Notes: generated from the sequence alone by a model not told the origin. 64,000 bases of DNA from Shewanella sp. MBTL60-007 (GCF_019654915.1 NZ_BPET01000007.1:1-64000), one strand, 5' to 3'; shown: positions 18,030 through 28,786, numbered from the stretch's first letter. A program made the numbers and translations.

Positions 18030-18875
18030 ATGGAATCGATTCTAGAACTGACGAAAGAAAATATCCAACAAGTGGTCGATGCTTCGATGGAGAAGATCGT
18101 CGTGATGGCCTTCTGGGCGACTCAAAGTCCAGAGAGTCTTGCATTGATGCAAACTCTTGAAGGTATTACGCAGCAGCAGGCAGGCCGTTTTGTATTAGCT
18201 AAAGTTAACTGCGAGCAGGAGATGGAGATAGCCAACTATTTCCAGATTCAAAGCCTACCAACGACTTTAGTTTTGCATGAAGGTAAACCTGTCGATGGCT
18301 TTGCGGGTGTACAAGAGGCACCTCAAGTCATGGAGATGCTTGAAAAGCACCTGCCAGCACAGTGGCAGCTTAAGCTTAATCAGGCCCGAATATTTCTGGC
18401 TGAGCAAAATGCGATCGCAGCACTGCCTTTACTAAAAGATGCTTACAGTGAAAATCCACTCGCTGAAATCGCCCTCGCATTAGCCGATGTTTACCTGTCA
18501 CTTGGCGTACTTGAAGACGCTAAAGGCTTACTTGATTCTGTGGGACTTGCGGATCAAGACAGTTATTATCAAAGCCTTAAGGCAAAGCTTGCATTAGCGC
18601 TAGATGCAGCCGATACCCCTGAGATCCGAAACTTGCAGCAAGCGGTCGAAAAGGCGCCTGATAATTTAGAGTTGGTAATAGATTTGGCTAAAGCGTTACA
18701 TCAAGCTGGACGTAACGATGAAGCTCTTGAGCTGCTATTTATGCCACTGAAAAAAGATGTATCGGCATTGGATGGTAAAGTAAAGGTACTATTTTTAGAG
18801 ATTTTGACGGCGTTAGGGCAAGGCAACAGTTTAGCGAATCAGTATCGTCGCAAACTCTACACTTTGCTTTACTGA
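18030..18875 (+). CDS. cnoX: Chaperedoxin CnoX/YbbN-like (thioredoxin fold plus TPR)
   Basis: CnoX (YbbN) proteins protect unfolded proteins during oxidative or bleach stress and pass them to GroEL or DnaK. The 281 residues form an N-terminal thioredoxin fold (about 1-110) and C-terminal TPR-like helices. The usual CxxC position reads SPES (33-36), so both redox cysteines are absent; E. coli has SQHC there. A single Cys61 in AKVNCEQ matches the other conserved cysteine of the E. coli protein. Its place between htpG and adk fits the known Shewanella order. Oxidoreductase activity is therefore unlikely, and a holdase role is inferred. Confidence 0.88.
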   Translation: MESILELTKENIQQVVDASMEKIVVMAFWATQSPESLALMQTLEGITQQQAGRFVLAKVNCEQEMEIANYFQIQSLPTTLVLHEGKPVDGFAGVQEAPQVMEMLEKHLPAQWQLKLNQARIFLAEQNAIAALPLLKDAYSENPLAEIALALADVYLSLGVLEDAKGLLDSVGLADQDSYYQSLKAKLALALDAADTPEIRNLQQAVEKAPDNLELVIDLAKALHQAGRNDEALELLFMPLKKDVSALDGKVKVLFLEILTALGQGNSLANQYRRKLYTLLY

Positions 18876-19002
18876 TGTTTTTATCCTGACTGATGCTAAA
18901 GTCGAATGAAAATTACTTCAAAATAGCGGCCATTTATGCGAAGATCGCCGCCCTAAACAGAACAATACCCATCATCTAGGCGGCTTTGGTGTACGCCTTT
19001 GA

Positions 19003-19689
<687 letters not shown>

Positions 19690-19758
19690 ACAGTCGCTTG
19701 TGACTTAGCGCAAATATAGCTAAGTAACAAAGTGTTTATGAGCTAGTTCTCATATTTT

Positions 19759-19787
19759 AAAAAGCCCATGTAAATGGGCTTTTTTTA
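19759..19787 (+). terminator. Terminator after adk
   Basis: AAAGCCCAT pairs with ATGGGCTTT and is followed by a T-tract. Confidence 0.92.
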
Positions 19788-19840
19788 TGCTTTTTGCGAT
19801 GATAGCCTGACACGAATATCTTGCTAAAAAGAGAATTCAT

Positions 19841-20836
19841 GTGAGTGACTTAGCCCCACCATTTGGTGTGTTATTAGTAAACCTAGGTACCCCCGATTCA
19901 CCTACCGCTCCTGACGTTAAAAAATTCCTCAAACAGTTCTTGAGTGATCCTCGTGTTGTCGATCTCTCTCCGTGGATCTGGAAGCCGATTTTAAATGGCA
20001 TCATTCTTAATACCCGCCCCGCTAAAGTGGCTAAGCTTTACCAGTCTATCTGGTGGGATGACGGTTCGCCGTTGATGGTGATAAGCCAAAAGCAGCGAGA
20101 TAAACTCAAACAACAGCTGCATGAGTCGTTTGCCCAAGCGATTCCGGTTGAGCTGGGGATGAGTTATGGTAATCCATCATTACAATCGGGTATCGACAGC
20201 CTTAAGTCCCAAGGGGCTGAAAAGATTTTTGTTCTACCACTATACGCCCAGTATTCCTGCTCAACCGTTGCCCCTGTTTATGATGCGATTGCCGAGTTAC
20301 TTAAAGCTGAGCGCAATATTCCTGAATTGCGTATGAATAAACAGTATTTCGACCACCCGCTTTATATTCAAGCGCTCGCTGAGTCGGTTAAGACTCACTG
20401 GCAAGCTAAAGGTCAAGCCGATGTATTGATGATGTCGTTTCATGGCGTACCGCTTCGCTATATCACCGAGGGTGACCCTTATCAAGAGCAGTGCCAAGCA
20501 ACTGCTGAACTATTAGCTGAGGCATTAGGGTTAACGTCAGAGCAGTGGCGAATTTGCTTCCAATCCCAGTTTGGTAAAGAGGAATGGATAAAGCCAGCAA
20601 CTGATGAATTGTTAGAGTCGTTACCTAAACAAGGAGTTAAGTCGGTGGATATCATGTGCCCTGCATTTTCATCTGACTGTTTAGAAACCTTGGAGGAGAT
20701 CTCCCAAGAGGGGAAAGCGGAGTTCTTATCGGCTGGTGGTGAGCGCTATGAATTTATTGATTGCTTAAACGATACCCCTGCTCATATAGCGCTATTAGCT
20801 AAGCTTGTTCAAGAGCAAACAAAAGGTTGGTATTAA
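19841..20836 (+). CDS. hemH: Ferrochelatase
   Basis: The enzyme inserts ferrous iron into protoporphyrin IX, the last step of heme synthesis. The 331-residue protein shows the N-terminal VLLVNLGTPDSP, the LSDPRVVDLS segment and the catalytic His in MSFHGVPLRY (about 200). FQSQFGKEEWIKP and CPAFSSDCLETLEE complete the active site. The start is a GTG with AAGAGAA upstream; no better ATG exists. Shewanella depends heavily on cytochromes, so the gene is core. It follows adk, as in other Shewanella and in E. coli. Confidence 0.97.
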   Translation: MSDLAPPFGVLLVNLGTPDSPTAPDVKKFLKQFLSDPRVVDLSPWIWKPILNGIILNTRPAKVAKLYQSIWWDDGSPLMVISQKQRDKLKQQLHESFAQAIPVELGMSYGNPSLQSGIDSLKSQGAEKIFVLPLYAQYSCSTVAPVYDAIAELLKAERNIPELRMNKQYFDHPLYIQALAESVKTHWQAKGQADVLMMSFHGVPLRYITEGDPYQEQCQATAELLAEALGLTSEQWRICFQSQFGKEEWIKPATDELLESLPKQGVKSVDIMCPAFSSDCLETLEEISQEGKAEFLSAGGERYEFIDCLNDTPAHIALLAKLVQEQTKGWY

Positions 20837-20866
20837 ATTTTCTAACTTCTATAGTGATTTCAGCTA

Positions 20867-20907
20867 GCGAAAGAGGTGGGGTGTGGTAAAATCCCCCACC
20901 TTTTCGC
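20867..20907 (+). terminator. Hairpin after hemH
   Basis: The long imperfect stem GCGAAA-AGGTGGGG / CCCCACCTTTTCGC closes around a short loop. It is probably the hemH terminator, although the T-run is interrupted. Confidence 0.6.
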
Positions 20908-20924
20908 GCATCTAGCCCTTTAAG

Positions 20925-20969
20925 TTCACTATTTTTGCTTAGTTATGACTAAGCTAAACAAATAGTGAA
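20925..20969. repeat. Nested inverted repeat upstream of gsk
   Basis: TTCACTATTT (20925-20934) pairs perfectly with AAATAGTGAA (20960-20969). Inside it GCTTAG pairs with CTAAGC. This can form a long hairpin or be an operator or mRNA leader structure. No known site was recognised. Confidence 0.55.
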
Positions 20970-21100
20970 GGGAGAGTTTTTACACTGGCTAGCTGTTTGA
21001 AGTGCAGAGTTTGCTTGTTGGTATTAAAATAAGCAGCTTGAGATAACTTACCCGTTTTAATTTATATTTTGCATGGATGCCGAATGAAAGAGAGCTCAAT

Positions 21101-22405
21101 ATGAAGTTTCCAGGTCAGCGTAAGTCTAAACATTATTTTCCGGTCAAAAATCGTGATCCATTGCTTGCGCAGTTGATCCAGCAGCCTCTGCCGATTTCAA
21201 CCTACATCTCTGGTATCGACCAGACGTTGGTAGATATTGAGGCTAAAGTGGAAGATGAGTTATTGAGCCGCTATGAGCTGCCTAAAGGCAACTCAACCTT
21301 GATCGACGATGACAAGGCACATGCACTTTATACCGAGCTGAAGAACAATGATTTGATCAGCGATGAATTTGCTGGCGGTACCATTGGTAACACGGTACAC
21401 AACTACTCAATTTTAGCCGACGATCGCTCAGTGCTATTTGGCGTGATGAGCCAAAGCATTGAGGTGGGTAGCTATGCCTATCGCTACCTTTGTAATACTT
21501 CTTCGAAGGTGGATCTAAACTACTTACAACCTGTTGCTGGCCCTATTGGTCGCTGTTTCACGCTTATTTCTGAGTGTGGCGAGCGTACTTTTGCGATCAG
21601 TAAGGGGTCTATGGATCAACTGACACCTGAATACATCGATAAAGAGGTTGTTCAAGGTGGCTCGGCGCTGATCCTGACGGCATACTTGATGCGTGCCAGT
21701 GGTGATGATCAGATCACCGAAGCGGCTATGACAGCGATTAACTATGCCAAAGAAGCCGAAGTGCCTGTGGTGTTAACCTTAGGTACGCGCTTTTTAATCG
21801 AAGAAGATCCAAAGTGGTGGCAAGAGTTCATTAAAGAGCACGTGACTATTTTGGCAATGAACGAAGATGAAGGCGAAGCCTTAACAGGCTTTAGCGACCC
21901 ACTATTGGCAAGTGAAGCGGCGTTAGAGTGGTGTGACATGGTATTGACCACAGCGGGTCCTCTAGGACTTTACACTGCGGGTTACACTGAAGACTCTGAG
22001 AAGCGTGAAACTAGCCATACCTTATTGCCTGGCTCAATTCCTGAGTTTAACCGCTACGAATTCTCTCGTCCTAAATTAAAGGCTGATTGCGATTCACCGT
22101 TAAAGGTGTACGCTCATATCTCTCCTTATATGGGTGGCCCTGAAATTATTCGTAATACTAACGGTGCTGGTGACGGTGCGTTGGCGGCGTTGCTACATGA
22201 TTTAGCGTCTAATACTTTCCACAAGACTAACGTACCAGGTTCAAGTAAGCATAAGCGTGATGGACTTTGTTATTCATCGTTCTCACAAATTTGTAAGTAT
22301 GCAAATCGTGTAGCGTACGAAGTACTTGCGCAGCATAGTCCTAGACTTTCTCGTGGCTTACCAGAACGTGAAGATAGCTTAGAAGAGTCATACTGGGAAA
22401 GATAA
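21101..22405 (+). CDS. gsk: Inosine-guanosine kinase
   Basis: The enzyme phosphorylates inosine and guanosine for purine salvage. The 434-residue PfkB/ribokinase-family protein matches E. coli Gsk over its whole length. Shared stretches include GIDQTLVDIEAKV, FAGGTIGNT-HNYS, LAMNEDE-EALTG and the ATP/catalytic signature NTNGAGDGALAALLHD. I chose the ATG at 21101 (MKFPGQRKSKHYFP) because E. coli Gsk starts at the same residue and an AGAGAG lies 8 bases upstream. An in-frame ATG at 21077 would add eight residues. It completes the adk-hemH-gsk order. Confidence 0.96.
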   Translation: MKFPGQRKSKHYFPVKNRDPLLAQLIQQPLPISTYISGIDQTLVDIEAKVEDELLSRYELPKGNSTLIDDDKAHALYTELKNNDLISDEFAGGTIGNTVHNYSILADDRSVLFGVMSQSIEVGSYAYRYLCNTSSKVDLNYLQPVAGPIGRCFTLISECGERTFAISKGSMDQLTPEYIDKEVVQGGSALILTAYLMRASGDDQITEAAMTAINYAKEAEVPVVLTLGTRFLIEEDPKWWQEFIKEHVTILAMNEDEGEALTGFSDPLLASEAALEWCDMVLTTAGPLGLYTAGYTEDSEKRETSHTLLPGSIPEFNRYEFSRPKLKADCDSPLKVYAHISPYMGGPEIIRNTNGAGDGALAALLHDLASNTFHKTNVPGSSKHKRDGLCYSSFSQICKYANRVAYEVLAQHSPRLSRGLPEREDSLEESYWER

Positions 22406-22443
22406 GCTCAGAAGCCTTAAGGGCTGGCTGTGACATAATTTTG

Positions 22444-22480
22444 AAAGGCATAACTTAGCATTCTGAGTTATGCCTTTTTT
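22444..22480 (+). terminator. Terminator after gsk
   Basis: AAAGGCATAACT pairs perfectly with AGTTATGCCTTT across a 10-base loop and is followed by T residues. Confidence 0.92.
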
Positions 22481-22517
22481 GAACCTACCCCTGAAATAAC
22501 ATAAGAAAAATGAAGCG

Positions 22518-23072
22518 ATGACTGAATACGAGAAAATGCTCAATGGCAAAGTGTTTGATGGTGCAGATGCTGAGATTTCAGCAGTACGAGACAATGCCTA
22601 TTTATTGCAAAAGCAAATTAGCAATAGTTTAGGTTTTAGTGAAACACAGTGCTTGATAAAACAACTGCTCAATAGTATTGGTGAAGACTCTATAGTGCGA
22701 GAACCGTTTAGTTGTGAATTTGGTAGACAGATAACTATTGGAAACGGCAGTTTTATCAATATGGGCGCAGTGATGCTTGATGGCGCTAAGATCAGCATAG
22801 GTAATCATGTGATGGTCGGGCCAAACTGTCAGTTTTATACCGCATCCCATGAAGTAGATTATTTAAGCCGACGTCGCTGGGAAACCTTTTGTCTACCGAT
22901 CACCATTGAAGACGACGTCTGGATAGGCGGTAATGTGGTGATTAACCAAGGAGTGACGATTGGTGCACGTTCAGTTGTTGCCGCTGGCTCGGTGGTTAAC
23001 CAAGACGTACCAGCGGACTCTATGGTTGGTGGCACGCCCGCTAGGCTCCTAAAAAAGCTTAATATTAAATAG
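22518..23072 (+). CDS. Sugar O-acetyltransferase (maltose/galactoside acetyltransferase family)
   Basis: This 184-residue protein transfers acetyl groups from acetyl-CoA to sugars. An N-terminal Mac domain (MTEYEKMLNGKVFD) is followed by left-handed beta-helix hexapeptide repeats from about residue 70. The catalytic His lies in YTASHEVDY (about 112). The conserved ending WIGGNVVINQGVTIG - VVAAGSVV - GGTPARLLKK is present. The physiological acceptor of this family is usually unknown. It stands alone between two terminators. Confidence 0.92.
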   Translation: MTEYEKMLNGKVFDGADAEISAVRDNAYLLQKQISNSLGFSETQCLIKQLLNSIGEDSIVREPFSCEFGRQITIGNGSFINMGAVMLDGAKISIGNHVMVGPNCQFYTASHEVDYLSRRRWETFCLPITIEDDVWIGGNVVINQGVTIGARSVVAAGSVVNQDVPADSMVGGTPARLLKKLNIK

Positions 23073-23137
23073 TTACCGCCGATCTTATCCTTATACTTAT
23101 TCTTATATAGTCTTACGGTGTTAATCTAATTTGGTAC

Positions 23138-23166
23138 AAAAAAGGCATCCAACTGGATGCCTTTTG
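23138..23166. terminator. Bidirectional terminator
   Basis: AAAAGGCATCC pairs with GGATGCCTTTT. A-rich and T-rich flanks serve both convergent genes, the acetyltransferase and the symporter. Confidence 0.88.
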
Positions 23167-23227
23167 ATTAATGCTGCTCTTAAAGCCAGTAGATTACTCG
23201 CTTAATGAGTCATTGTAGCGATGAAAA

Positions 23228-24553
23228 TTAGCTTAGTTTATTTTCTTCAGCATGAACCTGAGCATTGAAACCAGGCGCAACTTTACCGGCTTGGCTGTCG
23301 TTAAATACCGCTTCGTTAAATTCATTTTCAGACTTGGCAATTACCACTGTCGCTACGGTATCACCAGTGACGTTAACCGCTGTTCGCACCATATCTAACA
23401 GTCTATCTACACCAATAATTAATGCGATACCTTCAACAGGCAGGCCGACTTGGTTGAGTACCATAGCAAGCATGATAAGACCAACACCTGGAACCCCTGC
23501 AGTACCGATAGAAGCAAGCGTTGCGGTTACAACTACCATAGCGTAATCGGTAATGGTTAGCTCGATACCGAAGACTTGAGCAATAAATACCGTGGCAACA
23601 CCCTGCATGATCGCGGTGCCATCCATATTAATCGTTGCACCTAGTGGTAGGGTGAATGAGGCGATCTTGTTGTCTACCCCCATGCGATGTTCGGCCGTTT
23701 CAATGGTCACAGGCAGTGTCGCGTTTGAGCTTGCTGTGCTGAAAGCAAATAGCTGTACGTCACGGATCTTGCGGATAAAGGTAAATGGATTCAGTCCTGA
23801 GAACACTTTTAGCAGCGTAGGGTAAACCACGAATGCATGGACAAGTAAAACACCCAAAACTACGAAGAAGTATTTAACAACACTTCCAAATGTTTCCATA
23901 CCCAGTGTGAGTGCCAGTTTTGCCATCAGGGCGAAAACACCGTAAGGAGCAAGCTGCATGATAAGCGTAACAACACGCATAATAACTTCGTTAAGGTCGT
24001 TAAACAGCGCTGCAACACGTGCACCACGCTCGCCAATGTGTGAGATAGCGAAACCGAAGATCACCGCAAAGATGATGATCTGAAGCATATTACCTTCACT
24101 CATCGCATGCAGTGGGTTAGTGGGGACTAGATTGATGATGACATCTGAAAGATTAGGCGCCTGTTTAACATCAAACTGCATCCCCTCGGTCACCATGCTG
24201 GCATTTCCTGGGTGGACGGCGATGGCGACAAGGATCGCCGTTGAAAGTGCAATAGCCGTTGTAAACAGGTAAAACGCGATGGTTTTACCGCCTAAGCGTC
24301 CCACTTTTGAGGGTTCACTCAAGGAGCAGGTTCCGCAGACTAATGAAATAAAAACTAGGGGAACAACGAGCATTTTTAAGCTGGAGATGAAGATGGTTCC
24401 GATGACATTTAGAAAGCCTTCGGTGATGTACTCTTTTATGAAATCACTCTCTGGAAACAGATTGCGTAATAATAATCCAAGAATAATACCGGTAAACATA
24501 CCGATCAGAATCTTACTCGTGAGGCCGAGTTTTTTGGTTTTCGTAGCAGACAT
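23228..24553 (-). CDS. Dicarboxylate/amino acid:cation symporter (DAACS/GltP type)
   Basis: This inner-membrane transporter takes up glutamate, aspartate or C4-dicarboxylates with Na+ or H+. The 441-residue protein has about eight membrane helices and the two re-entrant loops of the family. The substrate and ion motifs ASSNATLPVT and NMDGTAIMQG are clear. I chose the ATG at 24553 because an AGGAAG lies 5 bases upstream and the product then starts just before the first helix. A longer frame from 24607 has no such signal. Substrate specificity cannot be read from the sequence by eye. Confidence 0.92.
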   Translation of the reverse strand: MSATKTKKLGLTSKILIGMFTGIILGLLLRNLFPESDFIKEYITEGFLNVIGTIFISSLKMLVVPLVFISLVCGTCSLSEPSKVGRLGGKTIAFYLFTTAIALSTAILVAIAVHPGNASMVTEGMQFDVKQAPNLSDVIINLVPTNPLHAMSEGNMLQIIIFAVIFGFAISHIGERGARVAALFNDLNEVIMRVVTLIMQLAPYGVFALMAKLALTLGMETFGSVVKYFFVVLGVLLVHAFVVYPTLLKVFSGLNPFTFIRKIRDVQLFAFSTASSNATLPVTIETAEHRMGVDNKIASFTLPLGATINMDGTAIMQGVATVFIAQVFGIELTITDYAMVVVTATLASIGTAGVPGVGLIMLAMVLNQVGLPVEGIALIIGVDRLLDMVRTAVNVTGDTVATVVIAKSENEFNEAVFNDSQAGKVAPGFNAQVHAEENKLS

Positions 24554-24771
24554 AGTGCTTCCTGTATAATTTTTATGCTTTTCAATTTGCGCACTAAAGC
24601 GTAACAAGAAAGTGACACTGATGAAATGGGGTTTGGGTTAAAGTTTGGGTTGATTCTTTTAAAAAAATAGCTGTTTATTGTGGAAAAGTTGCAGGTAAAT
24701 TGTGTAATGTATGGCTTTAGGTGAATGTATAATTGCCGAAAATAATAATTTGAGTAACAGGGAGTCTGACA

Positions 24772-27255
24772 ATGAAGTCAGCTTATAGTGTTTTTTTTGC
24801 TTTAATATGGTCATTTTTCCTCATAGGTTGTGGTGGAGGCGGCAGTATTTCGACCGATCCAGGCAACCCAAATCCGCCGGAGCCGACAGAAGTAGTTACT
24901 GTCGCACTTTCAATTTCAAACACTGAATCCATTAAAGCAGAGGAGCCTGCAGAAGTTACGGCTGTGGTAACAAGTTCTCTCCATGGGCCTTTGGCTGGAA
25001 AGTTAGTTACTTTTAAGTTAGATAACAGTTCGATAGGAACCTTTATCCCTGGAATCGGCACCGATAAGACTGACGGTAATGGTACCGCTAAAGTGTTATT
25101 GGCGACTTCGAATATCCCCGGAGCGGGCTCATTAACCGTTGAAGTAGCCGGTTATAGCGATATAACCTCTGAACCATTGATTTTTGTAATGGAAGGCGAT
25201 GGCGGTGAAGTTAGCAGCGGCGCGTCTATTGTTGTTGCGTTAACGGATATAGATGGCGCACCTGTTGAAGCGATTACCACAACCGTACCGGGAAAGGTGA
25301 CGGCAACGGTAAGTGGCATTAATAAGCCTTCTATCGTTACTTTTGCAACAACCATAGGTGATCTGCCAATTAAGTCAGCTGTGACCGATAGCAATGGTAA
25401 AGCAACTGTAGATATCTATGCTGGTAGCTCTCTTGGGGCTGGAGAAGTGACAGCTTCACTCTCAAGCGGCGAAGAGGGGAAAGTTGTTGTCGTTATTGGT
25501 GCAACAAATGTTGTAATGGGTAGTGGTACGCCTTTTGAAGAAGGTGTTGCAAACGTCAGTGTAGACGAGTTAACTGCTGGCGGCACGGCAACAATCTCGG
25601 TGGCAATTCAAGATGAAAATGGTAACCCGTTTACTCAGCCTGTAGATGTTAACTTCTCTTCAACCTGTTCAACTAAGCCAAGTCCAGAAGCTGAAATTAG
25701 TTCACCAGTTCCTTCGGTAAATGGTGTGGCTACCACCACCTATTTAGCTAAGGGGTGTAAAGGGGACGATGCGATTAATGTGACTGCCAATGCAGGTGGA
25801 CTGAACTTAGCGGCAACGGCAACGATTAAAGTATTACCTGCAGATGTCGGGAGTATCGTATTCCTATCTGCGACACCGCAAAATATCAGTATTTTAGGTA
25901 CGGGCGGGGTAGAGTCTTCGGTTATACAATTCAAGGTATTAGATACAAATAGCAACCCAGTTAGCAATCAAGCAGTTTCATTTAAGCTCAATACTCAAGT
26001 GGGTAAAATTAGCTTAGATCCTGAGACTGCAACGACCAATAATCAAGGTATTGCCCAGACGGTGGTGAGAACTGGTACGGTAGCAACATCGGTGCGTGTC
26101 ACTGGTACTGTCGTTGACTCTACTCCTGTTATTTCGAGTCAGTCGAGTGAGCTAGTTGTGTCTACGGGTATTCCGGATCAAGATAGTTTTTCTCTATCTG
26201 CTTCAGTATTAAATGCAGAAGGATGGGATGTTGATGGTACAGAGGTCACTGTTACCGCTCGCTTAGCTGACGCATTTAATAACCCTGTTCCTGATGGAAC
26301 AACGATTTCATTTACCACTGAAGGCGGTTCTATTGAAGATGCTTGTCAAACTGAGAAAGGCGCTTGTAGCGTTATCTGGACCAGTCAGCAGGCGAGACCT
26401 GAAGGTTATCAGCTAATCAATGGTGCCGGTGTGATGGTTAACGATCCTATTGCGACCTTGTCTTTTGACTCAGCGTTAGGTGTATATGGTAACCATTATG
26501 GTCAAAAGTATGGTGGACGAGCGACTATTACAGCCACAGCTATTGGTGAAGAATCATTCCCTGACTTAAATGGTAACGGCCGTTTTGATGCTGATGAAGT
26601 GACGGCGTTTAGAACACAGAACGATGTGAGTGGCATGCCGTTTGATTTAGATGATGCGTTTAATGATTATAATGAAGATGGCTTGTTTAACCCACAGCAG
26701 GACAATGGTCAAGCTGGTGGCGAGTTAGAGGAGTTAGTTGATTTTAATTCTAACGGTGTCTTTGATCTTAAAGATGGCAAATATAATGGCGTATTGTGCT
26801 CTGATCCAGTTCATGATGCTTGTGCCGATGGTGTCAGTGACTCTAAGTCTCTTTATGTTCGTGGCAGTCTAGTTATCGTGATGTCAGGTAGCTCGGCATT
26901 AGCAACAGACCCTTCTCGCGTATTAATTGTTGATAGTTATAGTGGGGATAATGGCTCTTACGATCAAAGTATCGATATTATCGGTAAAGCGACAGGAACC
27001 GTATATTTTACCATCTCAGATCTTCATAATCAGCAGATGCCTGCAGGCTCTAAGGTTCGTTTTACGGCGAGTGCGGGCTCAGTTGTGAGTGGTTCTGAAT
27101 ACGTTTGGCCGAGCACTAATTATAATGGCGGACGAGAGTTTAGTGTGACCATTAAAGGTGAAGATGAGCCAAACTCAGGAACCTTCCTTGTCACAGTTGA
27201 AACGCCAGGCGGAGTGAAAACCCAGGTGATTTCATTACCTATCTCAATTAACTAA
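24772..27255 (+). CDS. Surface lipoprotein with Ig-like (Big_1/invasin-type) repeats
   Basis: The 827-residue product has a lipoprotein signal peptide with lipobox FLIGC (Cys near 20) followed by a Gly/Pro linker. Repeated beta-sandwich domains of roughly 100 residues follow. Each shows patterns such as D-x-x-G-x-A-x-x-x-V and V-x-x-x-V-x-D, like bacterial Ig-like group 1 domains in intimin and invasin. Between about 600 and 680 it has Asp/Asn-rich loops (DLNGNGRFDADE, DYNEDGLFN, DFNSNGVFD) that look like calcium-binding motifs. It probably sits on the cell surface with a structural or adhesive role. Function is not proven. Confidence 0.82.
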   Translation: MKSAYSVFFALIWSFFLIGCGGGGSISTDPGNPNPPEPTEVVTVALSISNTESIKAEEPAEVTAVVTSSLHGPLAGKLVTFKLDNSSIGTFIPGIGTDKTDGNGTAKVLLATSNIPGAGSLTVEVAGYSDITSEPLIFVMEGDGGEVSSGASIVVALTDIDGAPVEAITTTVPGKVTATVSGINKPSIVTFATTIGDLPIKSAVTDSNGKATVDIYAGSSLGAGEVTASLSSGEEGKVVVVIGATNVVMGSGTPFEEGVANVSVDELTAGGTATISVAIQDENGNPFTQPVDVNFSSTCSTKPSPEAEISSPVPSVNGVATTTYLAKGCKGDDAINVTANAGGLNLAATATIKVLPADVGSIVFLSATPQNISILGTGGVESSVIQFKVLDTNSNPVSNQAVSFKLNTQVGKISLDPETATTNNQGIAQTVVRTGTVATSVRVTGTVVDSTPVISSQSSELVVSTGIPDQDSFSLSASVLNAEGWDVDGTEVTVTARLADAFNNPVPDGTTISFTTEGGSIEDACQTEKGACSVIWTSQQARPEGYQLINGAGVMVNDPIATLSFDSALGVYGNHYGQKYGGRATITATAIGEESFPDLNGNGRFDADEVTAFRTQNDVSGMPFDLDDAFNDYNEDGLFNPQQDNGQAGGELEELVDFNSNGVFDLKDGKYNGVLCSDPVHDACADGVSDSKSLYVRGSLVIVMSGSSALATDPSRVLIVDSYSGDNGSYDQSIDIIGKATGTVYFTISDLHNQQMPAGSKVRFTASAGSVVSGSEYVWPSTNYNGGREFSVTIKGEDEPNSGTFLVTVETPGGVKTQVISLPISIN

Positions 27256-27270
27256 AGAGATAACAATTAG

Positions 27271-27298
27271 AAGCCCCGCATATAGCGGGGCTTTTTTT
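27271..27298 (+). terminator. Terminator after the Ig-repeat lipoprotein
   Basis: AGCCCCGC pairs with GCGGGGCT and is followed by seven T residues. Confidence 0.92.
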
Positions 27299-27326
27299 AT
27301 GTTGTAAAGCGGACTTAATACAAGTG

Positions 27327-28664
27327 TTATCTTTGGAACTGATAAACACTGCCCAGCTTCATGATCTGGGTTAGCTCATCGAGTGCTGTGCGCGACTCAA
27401 TGACAAGTTGAGGGTCGGCAAGATCTTCAACCGATAGGCGATCGCGATAATGTTTGTCTACCCACTGATTTAGGCGAGTAAACAGTGCATCATTCATTAA
27501 GGTGTGCTGATTAACTGCTGCCACTTCGTCTTGGTTCATCGCAACGCGTAGACGCAAACATGCTGGGCCACCACCATTTTGCATACTCTGCTTTACATCA
27601 AAATAGAGCACTTGCTTAATAGGCGTATCAAGCGTCACTAGCTCGTTAAGGTAAGCAAATACGGCTGGGTTTTCTTGACAGTTGGTTGGCGCAATAATCG
27701 CCATCTCACCGGAAGGCAACGTGACAACTTGCGTGTTAAACAAGTAACTCTTTACCGCATCTTGAATCGCCACCTTAGAGGTAGGAACTTCAATAAAGTG
27801 TAAGGCTGAGTCACCAAACTTGTTCTTAATTTCAGTAAGTTTTGCCTGTGTGTTTAAAAAGGCCTGCTCATGGTAGAACAACACATTTTGGTTACCCACT
27901 GCAATGACATCGTTATGGAATACACCTTGGTCAATCACATCGGGATTTTGCTGAATATAAACCGTGCCCTCATCATCTAATTGATGCAGGCGAGCCACCG
28001 CTTGTGAAGCTTCGAGAGTCTGGCGAGCAGGGAATTTTTGTGGCTTAGGCGCTTGTGGATTAGTGGCTTCTTGGCCATAGACAAAGAGCTCGACACCTGC
28101 ATGACCATATTCGCTGCAAAGTCGAGTATGGTTAGCTGCGCCTTCGTCGCCAAAACTAGTATGTTCTGGTAGATGTTGGTGATGTTTGAAAAAGCGACTA
28201 TCGTTAAACGTAGCTTGAAGAATATTACCCGTGGTCGTTGGCTCTATGCTGCGATGTAGCTTATCGACCAAGTTAGCCGGAGTGAAATGTAACTTGCCGT
28301 CATGGGTATCGGCACTGGGGGATACAGTTGCGGCGTTAGCTGTCCACATACTGGAGGCACTACAACAGGCACGTAGCAACGCAGGTGCTTCTTTAGCAGC
28401 TTTATTTAAGATTTCAGCATCTGTACCCGAAAAACCAATTCTTCGCAGTGTATATAGATCTGGGCGTTCTTGAGGGGCAAGCATTCCCTGAACGAGACCA
28501 AGATCGGCTAGGGCTTTGGCTTTTTTGAGACCTTGCTTAGCCGCATCTTTCGGGCTTGACGTGGCAGCGGCGTTATTTAAAGAGGCGACGTTTCCAAATG
28601 ATAAACCAGCGTAATTATGCGTTGGCCCAACGAGTCCGTCGAAATTCGCTTCAAAATGCTTCAT
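27327..28664 (-). CDS. astB: N-succinylarginine dihydrolase
   Basis: The enzyme is the second step of the arginine succinyltransferase pathway. It converts N2-succinylarginine to succinylornithine, CO2 and two NH3. The 445-residue length matches E. coli AstB. The start [19 protein letters not shown], the GDEGAANH segment and [13 protein letters not shown] are family signatures. No other ast gene is adjacent, so the pathway is split in this genome. The gene is divergent from topA with a 337-bp spacer. Confidence 0.97.
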   Translation of the reverse strand: MKHFEANFDGLVGPTHNYAGLSFGNVASLNNAAATSSPKDAAKQGLKKAKALADLGLVQGMLAPQERPDLYTLRRIGFSGTDAEILNKAAKEAPALLRACCSASSMWTANAATVSPSADTHDGKLHFTPANLVDKLHRSIEPTTTGNILQATFNDSRFFKHHQHLPEHTSFGDEGAANHTRLCSEYGHAGVELFVYGQEATNPQAPKPQKFPARQTLEASQAVARLHQLDDEGTVYIQQNPDVIDQGVFHNDVIAVGNQNVLFYHEQAFLNTQAKLTEIKNKFGDSALHFIEVPTSKVAIQDAVKSYLFNTQVVTLPSGEMAIIAPTNCQENPAVFAYLNELVTLDTPIKQVLYFDVKQSMQNGGGPACLRLRVAMNQDEVAAVNQHTLMNDALFTRLNQWVDKHYRDRLSVEDLADPQLVIESRTALDELTQIMKLGSVYQFQR

Positions 28665-28786
28665 TCTTCTTTATCCTTAAGGGTAGCTCAGGTGTTATAT
28701 CTTTCTCTGAGTTGTAATTATTACGGCCAGTATACTTAAGAGCTGGTGCTTCACAAGCGAGTAAAAATTGATGAAAACTGTAGATT

